From Chthoniobacteraceae bacterium (GTDB lineage: Bacteria > Verrucomicrobiota > Verrucomicrobiia > Chthoniobacterales > Chthoniobacteraceae): a stretch of 64,000 bases of DNA. The position numbers and the translations under genes were made by a program. The notes under the pieces are model-generated. The model ran no database searches and was not told where the DNA came from. It was given only the letters and a program-made list of their open reading frames with translations. The stretch covers positions 62,001-126,000 of the forward strand of contig JAQGOL010000024.1 of assembly GCA_028293625.1 (NCBI GenBank), read 5' to 3'. Every line of letters starts with the position of its first letter. Position 1 is the stretch's first letter. This document shows, one piece after another, positions 1 to 8,604 of the stretch.

Positions 1-151
1 GAGCCAGCCAGAGGGCTTGCACATAAAATGCGAGGTCAAATGTCTCGTATTGAAATGTCCACCAACGCCACCACGACGCGGTGAACGTGATGAGGGCAAA
101 GGATGCCGCGCTAAATAGTGTGACGCACCGGGCTGTGCGGATTAAGCGCAT
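1..151 (-). CDS. DUF2079-like multispanning membrane protein (N-terminal fragment)
   Basis: The gene runs off the left edge, so only the first 50 codons are visible. The ATG at 151 opens a hydrophobic N-terminus, with a membrane segment from about residue 10 and a Trp-rich stretch, followed by FDLAFYVQALWLA. That motif resembles the FDLGIYDQALW signature near the N-terminus of DUF2079 membrane proteins, which look like glycosyltransferase-type integral membrane proteins of unknown substrate. It lies 56 bases downstream of the exosortase gene on the same strand, so the two may be co-transcribed. The family call rests on this short motif only. Confidence 0.5.
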   Translation of the reverse strand, partial: MRLIRTARCVTLFSAASFALITFTASWWRWWTFQYETFDLAFYVQALWLA

Positions 152-207
152 TTCCCGAGGCTAGAAGCGTTGTCAAGAGAAGCGCTGCAAGACGTATGCA
201 TCCGATG

Positions 208-1752
208 TCAACGGCCCGGTGCCGCTTGCAAAAGAGCCGGAACCCGATTTTGGATCTCTTCCCGGGCCTGGTCGAATGTTTGCGGGCCCGCTACCACGAT
301 TTGGAAAATTTGCTCCCCCGGATTGCGACGGCCGAGCCACGCGTTTTGCAGCCGCTCGCTGACCAAAGGTTCGAGTCTCCCTGGTTGTGCCCGATCCTGC
401 ACCCGCGAGACGAAAACGTACAGCGTTCCACCATCGTGGCTGAATTCCGCGCATTGAAACAGCATCTCTGTTTTGTCGATCCTTACAGTGAACGGATTCT
501 TTTTCGCGACCAATTTTAGTCCGACCTCAGGCAGGAAAAGCTCGGGTCTGAAAGTGCCGGCAAACCGTGCGGCGAAGCGGCTCGGCTCCCATTGGAAATA
601 GAAGAGCTGCCAGGGAGCATGGTTTTTTTCCTTAAAAACCGCGGAAAATCCTTCGTTAAATCGCAGCAGTGAATGGGATTCATCGGAGGTTTTATAGCGT
701 TTGAACGCGGCACCGTCCTCCGGCCAGACCGGATGCCATGCTTCGGCAAGATGCGATTTGCGCTCCTCGATTTGGAACCAGACGGCGGTCGCGATTTCCA
801 CGCTCAGCAACCAGAGTCCCGCGGCAATCAGGAACGCGAGCCGGATGGGAACAAAGGGCGATGCGGGCCCGGCCGGCCTGGCTGGCCGGATGTTTTGAAG
901 GCGTTCACCGGAAAACCAGAGGATGGCAAAGGAGACGCCGAAAATAAGCAGGCCAGCCGAATCGTGCCATCGTGCGACCGACTCGGGTCCATTGATGGCA
1001 GCCTTCCAAGTCAGAAAAAGGGCGCGAATGAAGTTGAGCATAAGAGCCACGGCGACTCCGCCACCCAGCAGTGCGATACGGCGGCGTGTTGTCAGCCGGT
1101 AGAATTCTCCGATGAAAACCGAGGCCATCAGGGTACCCGAGAGAGAGCGGATGCCGCTGCAAGCGTCTTCCACCCTGACATCGCCGGTTGGCAAATGAAT
1201 AAGGTTGCCGGCTTGAAAAGCGCTGATGCCCGCGATGTTAAGCACCGCGGTTGTGCCGTGCGCCACGGCCGAGGAGAGTATTTGAATGACCGACTGTTCG
1301 ATTGCAAGCGGCCATGGGATTGCCAGGAAGATCAGCAGCAAAGGGATGAGAAAGTGTCTCGCAAAACGAAAGCCGCCAACAAAGCCGATTGATAGAAAAG
1401 TAAATCCGACCACGATGCCGGCGTGCATCCAGTTGAGAATGCGCCATTCGGGGTTGGCTTCCTGCACGACCCGAATTGGCAGCAGCAAAAATAACAGCGC
1501 CGAGGCAGCAGCGAGAATGGAGCCGCACTGAGCGGGCTGTGAGAGAGCCGGTCGGTCACGCCAACGCAGCATCACAAGGAAAACCACAAAGGCGGGCACA
1601 AAATCGCCAAAGCCATATTGCGGGTTGATGGCCCAGTCGGTGTGCAGGTTTAAAACGAGCCTTCCCCACACCGCGCCGATCACGAGCGCAGAGAGCATTA
1701 TAAAGCCGCGCCCAGTGATTCGCGGCCGGATTGAGAAACTGGGAGGGTTCAT
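208..1752 (-). CDS. Exosortase with C-terminal EpsI-like domain
   Basis: Integral membrane transpeptidase-like enzyme predicted to cleave and process PEP-CTERM proteins. From the ATG at 1752 it is 514 residues. Several hydrophobic segments span about residues 17-280. The three residues expected in exosortases are present: Cys198 in EDACSGIRSL, Arg243 in LNFIRALFL and His263 in ARWHDSAGLL. After residue 300 there is another membrane segment and a soluble domain of about 190 residues, which resembles the EpsI-type region often fused to or encoded beside exosortases. An alternative ATG at 1821 would add 23 polar residues. I chose 1752 because it lies just before the first membrane helix. A PEP-CTERM protein is encoded at about 60.4 kb, and a CAAX-protease-related protein of the kind found with these systems at about 5.6 kb. 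Confidence 0.88.
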   Translation of the reverse strand: MNPPSFSIRPRITGRGFIMLSALVIGAVWGRLVLNLHTDWAINPQYGFGDFVPAFVVFLVMLRWRDRPALSQPAQCGSILAAASALLFLLLPIRVVQEANPEWRILNWMHAGIVVGFTFLSIGFVGGFRFARHFLIPLLLIFLAIPWPLAIEQSVIQILSSAVAHGTTAVLNIAGISAFQAGNLIHLPTGDVRVEDACSGIRSLSGTLMASVFIGEFYRLTTRRRIALLGGGVAVALMLNFIRALFLTWKAAINGPESVARWHDSAGLLIFGVSFAILWFSGERLQNIRPARPAGPASPFVPIRLAFLIAAGLWLLSVEIATAVWFQIEERKSHLAEAWHPVWPEDGAAFKRYKTSDESHSLLRFNEGFSAVFKEKNHAPWQLFYFQWEPSRFAARFAGTFRPELFLPEVGLKLVAKKNPFTVRIDKTEMLFQCAEFSHDGGTLYVFVSRVQDRAQPGRLEPLVSERLQNAWLGRRNPGEQIFQIVVAGPQTFDQAREEIQNRVPALLQAAPGR

Positions 1753-1900
1753 GTCGAAAGAAAAAGGGGACGGCTCCGGTGTGGAGCGCGAGTCAAATAT
1801 GCGGGGTTGCCGATTTTTCATCTGAACGTCACCCAATCGCCTTGCGGGAAAATTGCCGTTCGAGGTGTCAAAGAGACAGCTTCCACGATAGAGCAGGGGG

Positions 1901-3361
1901 ATGAACCGGTTCCTCCCTCCTGCGTTTGATCTCCAGGCATTTGCGCGCCAAACCGTCCTGGCACTCGGGTTCGCTGTCGACATGCCACCGGAGGCTGCGG
2001 CGGAAGCGGCCGCTACAAAGCCGGATCTGAGTGGCGTGCGTGATTTGCGCTCACTGCATTGGTCTTCAATCGATAATCCGGAGTCACGCGATCTCGATCA
2101 GGTGGAGTTCGCCACGCTTGAAACGGATGGGGAGATTCGCCTTCTGGTTGGCATCGCGGATGTCGATGCGCTCGTGCCTCGTGGGTCGCACGCCGATTCG
2201 TATGCCGCTTCAAATACCACCTCGCTGTATACAGGCGCCACGGTTTTCCCGATGTTGCCAGCCGAACTTTCCAATGCGCTGACTTCCCTTCTGGAGAACG
2301 CCGATCGGCTCGCAATCATCGTGGAGTTTACCGTGGCTCTCGATGGTGCCGTCCACTCGCTTTCAGTCTTTCGCGCCTGGGTGCGAAATGCCGCCAAGCT
2401 CGACTACGACTTGATCGGCGACTGGCTGGAGGAAAAATCGCCAAGGCCGCTCAAAGTAGCCGCTCTCGAAGGCCTGGAATCACAATTGCGTCTCCAGGAT
2501 CAGGCGCGGGCCCGACTCCGCGCTTTTCGTCACGCCAACGGAGCGCTCGAGTTTGAGTCGGTGGAAGCGCGTCCTGTTACGAGTGAGGGCCAGGTGGTTG
2601 ATCTGAAGTTGACGGTGCGAAATCAGGCGCGCGATTTGATTGAAAGTTTCATGGTCGCCACCAACAGCGTCATGGCTTCCTTCCTGGAATCAAAAGGCTC
2701 GTTGACGATTCAACGGGTGGTTCGGACCCCGAAACGCTGGGAACGAATCGTTGCCATCGCCAATGCACTGGGAACAGTGCTTCCTTTTGAACCCAATTCC
2801 CGTGCGCTGGCAGATTTTCTCACCGCGCGAAAAGCCGCGGATCCCGCGAGCTTTCCCGATCTTTCCCTGGCGATCGTCAAACTGCTTGGGCCGGGGGAAT
2901 ACGCCGTGCTTCGAGCGGGCGCCGAGCATGAAGGACATTTTGGCCTCGCTGTGCATGACTACACGCATTCGACCGCGCCGAACCGCCGATTTGTTGATCT
3001 TGTGACACAGCGGCTGGTAAAAGCCGCGCTGCTTGGAGAGCCTGCCCCCTACTCGGAGCCGGAGTTGCTGCAGATTGTCGAGCACTGCAACGAGCGCGGC
3101 AATGCGGCAAGGAAGGCGGAACGAACCATGCGCAAAGCCGCGGCGGCTGTTTTATTGGCCGGGCGCATTGGCGATTGTTTCGATGCGATTGTGACCGGCG
3201 CTGTTCCAAGAGGAACATTTGTGCGTCTGCTCGGCCCGCCGGCCGATGGCCGTGTTGTCAAAGGCGAACACGGTCTCGACGTGGGCGATAAAGTGCGGGT
3301 CCGGCTGCTGAGCACCGATCCGGCGCACGGCTTTATCGACTTCGAGCGTTTGGGTTCATAA
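1901..3361 (+). CDS. RNB-domain exoribonuclease (RNase II/R family, short form)
   Basis: Predicted 3'-to-5' exoribonuclease of 486 residues. The RNB active-site region reads SIDNPESRDLDQ at about residue 56. Three of the four RNase II acidic positions are Asp and the last is Gln, which I believe is usual in this short subfamily. The second family signature is HDYTHSTAPNRRFVDLVTQR at about residue 350. There is no N-terminal cold-shock domain, and the last 70 residues look like a small S1/OB-type beta domain. A purine-rich AGGGGG precedes the ATG at 1901. The gene is divergent from the exosortase gene and converges with nadE, leaving only 3 bases between the stops. Confidence 0.87.
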   Translation: MNRFLPPAFDLQAFARQTVLALGFAVDMPPEAAAEAAATKPDLSGVRDLRSLHWSSIDNPESRDLDQVEFATLETDGEIRLLVGIADVDALVPRGSHADSYAASNTTSLYTGATVFPMLPAELSNALTSLLENADRLAIIVEFTVALDGAVHSLSVFRAWVRNAAKLDYDLIGDWLEEKSPRPLKVAALEGLESQLRLQDQARARLRAFRHANGALEFESVEARPVTSEGQVVDLKLTVRNQARDLIESFMVATNSVMASFLESKGSLTIQRVVRTPKRWERIVAIANALGTVLPFEPNSRALADFLTARKAADPASFPDLSLAIVKLLGPGEYAVLRAGAEHEGHFGLAVHDYTHSTAPNRRFVDLVTQRLVKAALLGEPAPYSEPELLQIVEHCNERGNAARKAERTMRKAAAAVLLAGRIGDCFDAIVTGAVPRGTFVRLLGPPADGRVVKGEHGLDVGDKVRVRLLSTDPAHGFIDFERLGS

Positions 3362-3364
3362 GGG

Positions 3365-4996
3365 TCATTCCACAAAACGCTGGGCAATGGGCATTTTACG
3401 GCCCACTCCAAATGCGCGGGTGGTGATTTTAAGACCCGGAACTGCCTGGGCGCGCTTGTATTCGTTCAAATCGACACGGCGCTGCACCCAGCGGACGGTT
3501 TTTTCATCATAACCGCGCGCCACGATATCGAGCACCGAGCGCTGTTCTTCAACGTAAAGTTGAAGAATCGGGTCGAGGATTTCGTAGGGTGGCAGGGTGT
3601 CCTGATCGAGCTGATCGGGTTTCAGTTCAGCGCTGGGTGGTTTCTCGATGGTGTTGCGAGGAATGAGCTCGCGGTCGCGATTAATCCACTCGGCGAGTTC
3701 GTAAACAAGAGTCTTTGGCACATCGCTGATCACGGCAAGACCGCCGCACATATCGCCATAAAGAGTGCAGTATCCGACCGCCAGCTCGCTTTTATTTCCC
3801 GTGCTCAAAACCAAGTGCCCGAATTTGTTCGAGATGGCCATCAATGTCATCCCGCGCAATCGAGGCTGCATATTTTCCTCGGTTACATCCTCTTTGACGC
3901 CGGCGAAAATGTCAGTGAACTGCTCTTTGAACGTCGTGAAACTGTTTTGGATGGAGATTTCGCGAAACCCGATCCCGAGGTTTTTGGCAAGCAGGAGCGA
4001 GTCGTCGATGCTGCCGCGGGAGGAAAACTCCGTGGGCATCGTCACGCCAAGAACGTTTTGCGCCCCGAGCGCTTCCGCCGCGATGCAGGCCGTGACGGCG
4101 CTATCGATGCCGCCACTCAGTCCAAGCACCGCGGAATGAAAACCGCATTTATGAAGGTAATCGCGCAAACCAAGAACCAGCGCATCGTGGAGTTCCTCCG
4201 GTTCGGACTGGAAACCTGGGTCAGGATGAAGCGCGGGTGTATCGGAATCGATGATGCGGAGTTCTTCTTTAAAAGAATCGAGTTTCCCAAGAAGCGTCCC
4301 ATCGGAAGCGATCGCCATGGAATTTCCATCAAAAACAAGCTGATCATTTCCGCCGATGGCGTTGCAGTAAAAGACGGGGACTTTTGCCTCGGATGCAATG
4401 GCCGCGAGCATCTCGCGGCGGCGGTGAACCTTGCCCAGACCAAAGGGAGAGGCGCTCAGATTAAGAAGGATCTCCGCGCCTTGTTTGAGTAGCAGTTCAA
4501 CCGGAGAGCTGCCATAGAGCCGGCGAGGCAGATATTTTTCCGTCCAGATATCTTCGCAAATGGTGATCCCGATTTTACGGCCGGCAATTTCCACGGGAGA
4601 AACATTCAGGGCCGATTCGAAATAACGAGCCTCATCGAAGACGTCGTAGGTCGGCAGGAGCGATTTGAAAAATTTGCGGATCGGCTCGCCGCGCTGGAGG
4701 AGGGCGGCGGCATTGTGGAACGGTTTGCCGGATCCTAAATTAAAATCAACATACCCGACAATGAGAGGAACGTCGCCGACTTCGCCATGAAGCGCTTCAA
4801 GAATGGCGAGGTTGTCCGGCACGAACCGGGACTTAAAAACGAGATCCTGCGGCGGGTAACCTGTGATGGCCAGTTCAGGCGTGAGAACAAGGTCCGCGCC
4901 TTGAGCAACCAATTGGCGATAAGCGTCGAGAATCCTGCGATGATTGCCAGGCAGATCGCCAACGGTGGAATTAAGCTGGGCGAATCCGATCTTCAT
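3365..4996 (-). CDS. nadE: Glutamine-dependent NAD+ synthetase
   Basis: Converts nicotinic acid adenine dinucleotide to NAD+ using ATP and ammonia released from glutamine. At 543 residues it has the usual size of the two-domain form. The N-terminal nitrilase-type glutaminase has its triad at Glu41 (LTPELAITGY), Lys111 (KFFKSLLPTYD) and Cys147 (ITICEDIW). The C-terminal synthetase domain carries the PP-loop LGLSGGIDSAV at about residue 295 and STGNKSELAVGYCT further on. The pathway's nicotinate mononucleotide adenylyltransferase, nadD, is at about 16 kb in this window. Confidence 0.96.
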   Translation of the reverse strand: MKIGFAQLNSTVGDLPGNHRRILDAYRQLVAQGADLVLTPELAITGYPPQDLVFKSRFVPDNLAILEALHGEVGDVPLIVGYVDFNLGSGKPFHNAAALLQRGEPIRKFFKSLLPTYDVFDEARYFESALNVSPVEIAGRKIGITICEDIWTEKYLPRRLYGSSPVELLLKQGAEILLNLSASPFGLGKVHRRREMLAAIASEAKVPVFYCNAIGGNDQLVFDGNSMAIASDGTLLGKLDSFKEELRIIDSDTPALHPDPGFQSEPEELHDALVLGLRDYLHKCGFHSAVLGLSGGIDSAVTACIAAEALGAQNVLGVTMPTEFSSRGSIDDSLLLAKNLGIGFREISIQNSFTTFKEQFTDIFAGVKEDVTEENMQPRLRGMTLMAISNKFGHLVLSTGNKSELAVGYCTLYGDMCGGLAVISDVPKTLVYELAEWINRDRELIPRNTIEKPPSAELKPDQLDQDTLPPYEILDPILQLYVEEQRSVLDIVARGYDEKTVRWVQRRVDLNEYKRAQAVPGLKITTRAFGVGRKMPIAQRFVE

Positions 4997-5017
4997 AAAT
5001 TCTTTCCTAAGCAGCTG

Positions 5018-5185
5018 CTAGCGCGCTTTTTTCTCGGGCGTTGGTCCATATAAACTCTCTTTCCAGCCTGCTCCGGATTCAAAGAATGCCTGCTCGACGA
5101 TGTGCCGCAGGCCCCAAAGCAGACACGCCGCGAAAAATCCGCAGAGAGCCGTCATTAAGAATCTTTGAATAAAAGAGTGCTGCAT
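5018..5185 (-). CDS. Small predicted membrane protein
   Basis: A 55-residue reading frame in the gap between the CPBP protease and nadE, on the same strand as both. It has a short basic N-terminus, one hydrophobic segment (FLMTALCGFFAACLLWGL) and a polar tail. The start at 5185 was chosen because the helix follows at once; another start at 5215 would add ten residues. No strong ribosome binding site is visible and I recognise no family. It could be chance, but its position in a same-strand run, 21 bases from nadE, favours a real gene. Confidence 0.4.
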   Translation of the reverse strand: MQHSFIQRFLMTALCGFFAACLLWGLRHIVEQAFFESGAGWKESLYGPTPEKKAR

Positions 5186-5246
5186 GCGGGTATGAAAGCA
5201 GAACCCCTGCCGCAAGCCAAGGGGAGTGGCTGCAAGAGCGAGTTCA

Positions 5247-5984
5247 CTACCAAAAACCGAGTTCGCCCGTTTTAAGAACGTAGATGCCGAGAAACAGATT
5301 GGTTACGGCATGGGATATCACACACGCTGTCAGGCTTTTTGTGCGGTAAGCGACTGCATTGAAAAGAAAACCGGTCGCCAATGCCGCCGGATAATCGAGC
5401 GGCTGATGTTCACCCATAAAGCAAAGCGCAACGATCAGGCACGATCTCCATTCAAATGCGCCGATGGGGACTTGAAGGAAATCGTTGCGGATCAGGTAGC
5501 GCAGCAGAAAGCCACGCCAGAAAATCTCCTCCACCAGCGGTACGATGACAACGAGCCGCAAAAACCGCACAGAAAGATTTAAGAAATAAGGCCATCCATC
5601 CGTGCCAAAAAATGCGGGATCAAATCCCTTGGTGCGCAACGCCGCCCACGATTGAAGCATCCTGTCGCAGGCGCCGTCTCCGAGATGAAGACTGGAACGG
5701 ACAAGGATTTGGGGGACGACCCAGACACCGAGGGCCACGAGACCGATGCCGATGGCAAAGGGGAGGCGGGCCGGACGTTGCAAATCATAAAAGCGCCAGT
5801 AGTAACCGAGCACTGCCCCGCAGAGAACGGTTTGTGCCGGATGAATCCAATATTCGGGATGGGCCACCATCCAATAAGCTTGACCGTCCAGGAAGTGATT
5901 GATGAGCGCGCTGAGAAGCGGAGGCAAAAAAAACGCGAAAAACGGCGCTAAATAAGCTTTCTCACGGGGGGTGGCGTCGATCAT
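5247..5984 (-). CDS. CPBP/CAAX-type intramembrane protease, exosortase-associated type
   Basis: Predicted intramembrane glutamic endopeptidase of 245 residues with about seven hydrophobic segments. The CPBP signature is complete: EEIFWRGFLLRY (motif 1, EExxxR), GEHQPLDYPAAL (motif 2 His) and CVISHAVTNLFLG (motif 3, HxxxN). The N-terminal half, with a HPEYWIHPAQTVL-type segment, resembles the CAAX prenyl protease-related family found in genomes with PEP-CTERM/exosortase systems. An exosortase is encoded 3.5 kb away. The CPBP fold is secure; the exosortase link is a family-level inference and no substrate is known. Confidence 0.82.
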   Translation of the reverse strand: MIDATPREKAYLAPFFAFFLPPLLSALINHFLDGQAYWMVAHPEYWIHPAQTVLCGAVLGYYWRFYDLQRPARLPFAIGIGLVALGVWVVPQILVRSSLHLGDGACDRMLQSWAALRTKGFDPAFFGTDGWPYFLNLSVRFLRLVVIVPLVEEIFWRGFLLRYLIRNDFLQVPIGAFEWRSCLIVALCFMGEHQPLDYPAALATGFLFNAVAYRTKSLTACVISHAVTNLFLGIYVLKTGELGFW

Positions 5985-6002
5985 GTCAAAAATTTCTTAG
6001 CC

Positions 6003-6254
6003 GTGGACAAAAACAGTTCTTCCGAACCAACACCAGAGCAACTCCTTCAAATGCTCGACCTGCAGATTGAGTTGCAGCGAAATAAACGCCAACTCTCCAA
6101 GGGCAAATCCCAGCGGCGCCGGCTGCTTTTGCTTTTTGGCTCTTTATTGCTTCTGGCAATGGGGCTCTGGATGGCGCTCTTGTTTTTGGACTCGATGGCG
6201 GGCGACCTGCCTCACCGCGGCCAGACACCGGATTCCACCCTGAATAAGGAATAA
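6003..6254 (+). CDS. Small single-pass membrane protein of unknown function
   Basis: An 83-residue protein read from a GTG at 6003. It has a Gln/Leu-rich amphipathic N-terminus that may form a short coiled coil (EQLLQMLDLQIELQRNKRQL), a very basic linker (SKGKSQRRR), one long hydrophobic helix and a short polar tail, so the N-terminus is predicted cytosolic. It is divergent from the CPBP protease, with 18 bases between the starts, and precedes pilM by 65 bases. It could be transcribed with the pilus genes, but no function can be assigned. Confidence 0.6.
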   Translation: MDKNSSSEPTPEQLLQMLDLQIELQRNKRQLSKGKSQRRRLLLLFGSLLLLAMGLWMALLFLDSMAGDLPHRGQTPDSTLNKE

Positions 6255-6319
6255 GGGTGAAAGAAGATTCTTTTGAGAATCAAGACCCAAAGGCATAAGG
6301 AGTGCTTACCCTACTTTTC

Positions 6320-7366
6320 ATGGCGAAAGTCCCCAATTCTGTCATCGGTGTCGACCTCGGCCAATACGCACTCAAATCCGTGCTTTTGCAGCGCCGTGGC
6401 GCCGACCGATTTATTGTCTCCAATTATGCATCGCGTGCCCTGGCCGCTCCTGTGACCGATGCCGAGGGGCTCGCCGTCGAACTGAAGGCGCTCTTTAAAG
6501 AGATGGGCGGCTCGGCAAAGGTTTGCGCGGTCGGTATCTCGAGCCCGGATGCGATGATCCGCATCATCGAGCAACCTCAGACTCCGCCCGAGATTTTGCG
6601 GGAAGCGTTGCGGCTCAATGGAATGATGCTGCTCAATCAGGAGTGCCGAAGTTTTGTTCTCGATTGCGATTTGATCGAATCAAGTGAGCCGGCCGGCGAG
6701 GAAGTGCCGAATAGCGGTGTAGCCCGTCTCAAATATCTGGTGGGCGGAGTGCCGCGCGCCGAGGTGGTCCGGATTGCGGAAGCCTTGGATAAAACCGGTG
6801 TTTCCGTTGGGAAATTGCAACTGGCTCCGATGTGCGCATTCAACGCGTTCGAGTTCGCCCACCCTGAGATTTTTAATAACCGCGCTTTTTTCCTGGTCGA
6901 CATCGGGCATACGAGTTCGACGGTGATGGTCGGCTCCAAACGCGAGCTTGTGCTCGTGCGCTCGATTGATTGCGGCGGCCGGGTGCTGATGGAGACTCTC
7001 ATGGCGCTAAGTGGTGAATCGCGCGAAGCGGTGAGCATGGCACTTGAGCAGGAGGACGAATTGATGGTGGAAAATGCGCGCATGGCCCTGGCGGTGCTCA
7101 CCCGGGAAATTGGCAGTTCAATCGGGTTTTTTGAGGGCCGCCGCGAAGAAGTCATCGATCGGATCTTTGTTTCCGGCGCCCCGGCAAAATCGAAGGCGCT
7201 TCTTAAAGTGATGAGCGAAGAGGCTCGTCTGCCGTGTGAATCGTGGAATGCCCTGGCCAATTGCGAGGTGATGCTCGCAAGCGATCGGATCGCTCCTTAC
7301 CATGCCGCCGTGCTCGACTTGAATGTCGCGTGCGGAGCCGCCGCTGAAATGTTTCAAGTCCGATAA
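6320..7366 (+). CDS. pilM: Type IV pilus assembly protein PilM (actin-like ATPase)
   Basis: Cytosolic actin/FtsA-like protein that binds the N-terminus of PilN in the type IV pilus alignment subcomplex. The N-terminus carries the phosphate-1 motif VIGVDLGQYALKSVLL, and a second nucleotide-binding motif, FFLVDIGHTSSTVMV, lies near the middle. FVSGAPAKSKALL near the C-terminus matches the adenosine motif region. The ATG at 6320 was preferred over a GTG at 6302 because it lies seven codons before the conserved motif. The gene is 2 bases from the next one and heads a pilM-pilN-pilO-pilP-like operon. Confidence 0.88.
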   Translation: MAKVPNSVIGVDLGQYALKSVLLQRRGADRFIVSNYASRALAAPVTDAEGLAVELKALFKEMGGSAKVCAVGISSPDAMIRIIEQPQTPPEILREALRLNGMMLLNQECRSFVLDCDLIESSEPAGEEVPNSGVARLKYLVGGVPRAEVVRIAEALDKTGVSVGKLQLAPMCAFNAFEFAHPEIFNNRAFFLVDIGHTSSTVMVGSKRELVLVRSIDCGGRVLMETLMALSGESREAVSMALEQEDELMVENARMALAVLTREIGSSIGFFEGRREEVIDRIFVSGAPAKSKALLKVMSEEARLPCESWNALANCEVMLASDRIAPYHAAVLDLNVACGAAAEMFQVR

Positions 7367-7368
7367 TC

Positions 7369-8040
7369 ATGGCTCTTCGTCTTAATCTTTATCACGAAAT
7401 CGCGAAGGAGAAGCAGGCCAAGCGCCGCGATCCCCTTAAACTCTCAATGATCGCCCTGGGGGTCATCGTTGCACTCTTTGCTGGTTATTATTTCTGGCAG
7501 CTTGCCTTGGTATCGAGCATTGGCCGGCAACTCGAAGCCATGGAACTGAAGTTCAAGGCGGACGGGCCCAAATCTGAAGCCGCTCAGAAAGGGATCGATG
7601 AGCTCGCTGCGGTGGCCAAGATGAGCGACTCGATTGTAAAACACATCGAGGGGCGTTTTTATTGGGCTCCCCTTCTTGAAATTGTCACCAGGCTTGTTCC
7701 CGCCGACCTTCAGATTACCAAGTTTTCCGGCGACGTGCAGGGCGACCTGGCCAAAAAAGGGGTTCTGAATCTGGACGGAATTTCCTCGGGTGCCAATCCG
7801 CGCGAATCGGCCGAGACTTTGCGCAGGGCCATTGAAAAAGAACTCGCAAGCCGGTACCGGGCGGTAACCGCCTCGTTTCGCACGCTTGAAGATGGCACCG
7901 AGAGCATCAACGTGGAGGGGACTCACCGCGCGACGGCCATCTTCCAGATCAACGTGCAATTCAGCGTCGGAGAAGAAGTCGCCGCAACGGTCGTTGTCCC
8001 GAAGAAAGTCAGAAAAATAATTCCTGGGATCACTCAGTAG
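7369..8040 (+). CDS. pilN: PilN-like type IV pilus inner-membrane protein
   Basis: A 223-residue bitopic protein. The N-terminal cytosolic tail ALRLNLYHEIAKEK resembles the PilM-binding (I/L)NL motif of PilN. One membrane helix covers about residues 25-46, followed by a coiled-coil stretch and a periplasmic domain containing YWAPLLEIVTRLVPADLQIT, typical of PilN/GspL-type ferredoxin-like folds. Sequence similarity to well-studied PilN is low, so the call depends on the tail motif, the topology and its position just after pilM and before a PilO-like gene. Confidence 0.75.
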   Translation: MALRLNLYHEIAKEKQAKRRDPLKLSMIALGVIVALFAGYYFWQLALVSSIGRQLEAMELKFKADGPKSEAAQKGIDELAAVAKMSDSIVKHIEGRFYWAPLLEIVTRLVPADLQITKFSGDVQGDLAKKGVLNLDGISSGANPRESAETLRRAIEKELASRYRAVTASFRTLEDGTESINVEGTHRATAIFQINVQFSVGEEVAATVVVPKKVRKIIPGITQ

Positions 8041-8052
8041 ACTTGAAATAAC

Positions 8053-8604
8053 ATGAAACTTGGAAAAGACGAAATTTCGAGGCTCTTCCTCGGCGGCCTT
8101 CTGGTGATTGGCGTTATCTACTGCTACTTCGCCCTGCTTCTGGGACCATTGCAGAGTAAACAGGAAACCGCTGAGAAGACTATCAAGGAGCTCGAGCCGA
8201 AGCTGGCCGCGGCGACATCGGTCATGCTCAAATACAACGCGGCCAAACTAAATAAGGAAGCGGTTGATACCTCGCTCAGCCGGATCAATGTGATGATTCC
8301 TTCCGGCTCGCCGGTGGCGTGGTTTCCACCCCGGGTCACTGAATTTTTCAAAACCCACTCGGTCGATAAGGCGAGTATCCGGCTGGTGTCGGAAGTGCCG
8401 GATAAAGCGTTGCCCGATTATCAGCGCATGTCGTGGAATGTGGATTTTCCGAAAATTGATTTTATCCCGTTTGTCATCGCGCTGGCGGAGTTTGAGAACG
8501 AGGAGCCGCTTGTTGAGATCATTAATGTGGTGATCGAGGGCAATCGCGACAACGTCGAGACGCAACGCGCTGTCCTTACTCTCAATAACCTGGTTAAAAA
8601 ATGA
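8053..8604 (+). CDS. pilO: PilO-like type IV pilus inner-membrane protein
   Basis: A 183-residue bitopic protein with a short cytosolic N-terminus, one membrane helix (about residues 12-34), a coiled coil (residues 36-70) and a small alpha/beta periplasmic domain. This is the PilO architecture, which pairs with PilN to align the pilus machinery between the two membranes. It begins 12 bases after pilN, and its stop overlaps the next start by 4 bases (ATGA), which suggests translational coupling. The assignment rests on topology and gene order rather than on a signature motif. Confidence 0.7.
   Translation: MKLGKDEISRLFLGGLLVIGVIYCYFALLLGPLQSKQETAEKTIKELEPKLAAATSVMLKYNAAKLNKEAVDTSLSRINVMIPSGSPVAWFPPRVTEFFKTHSVDKASIRLVSEVPDKALPDYQRMSWNVDFPKIDFIPFVIALAEFENEEPLVEIINVVIEGNRDNVETQRAVLTLNNLVKK

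Noticed and set aside
673-1392. Long open frame opposite the exosortase gene
   Set aside because: Low-complexity antisense shadow produced by GC-rich codon use; the opposite strand carries clear exosortase active-site motifs.
3560-4492. 310-codon open frame antisense to nadE
   Set aside because: The reverse strand encodes a complete NadE with both active sites; the forward frame has no recognisable domain.
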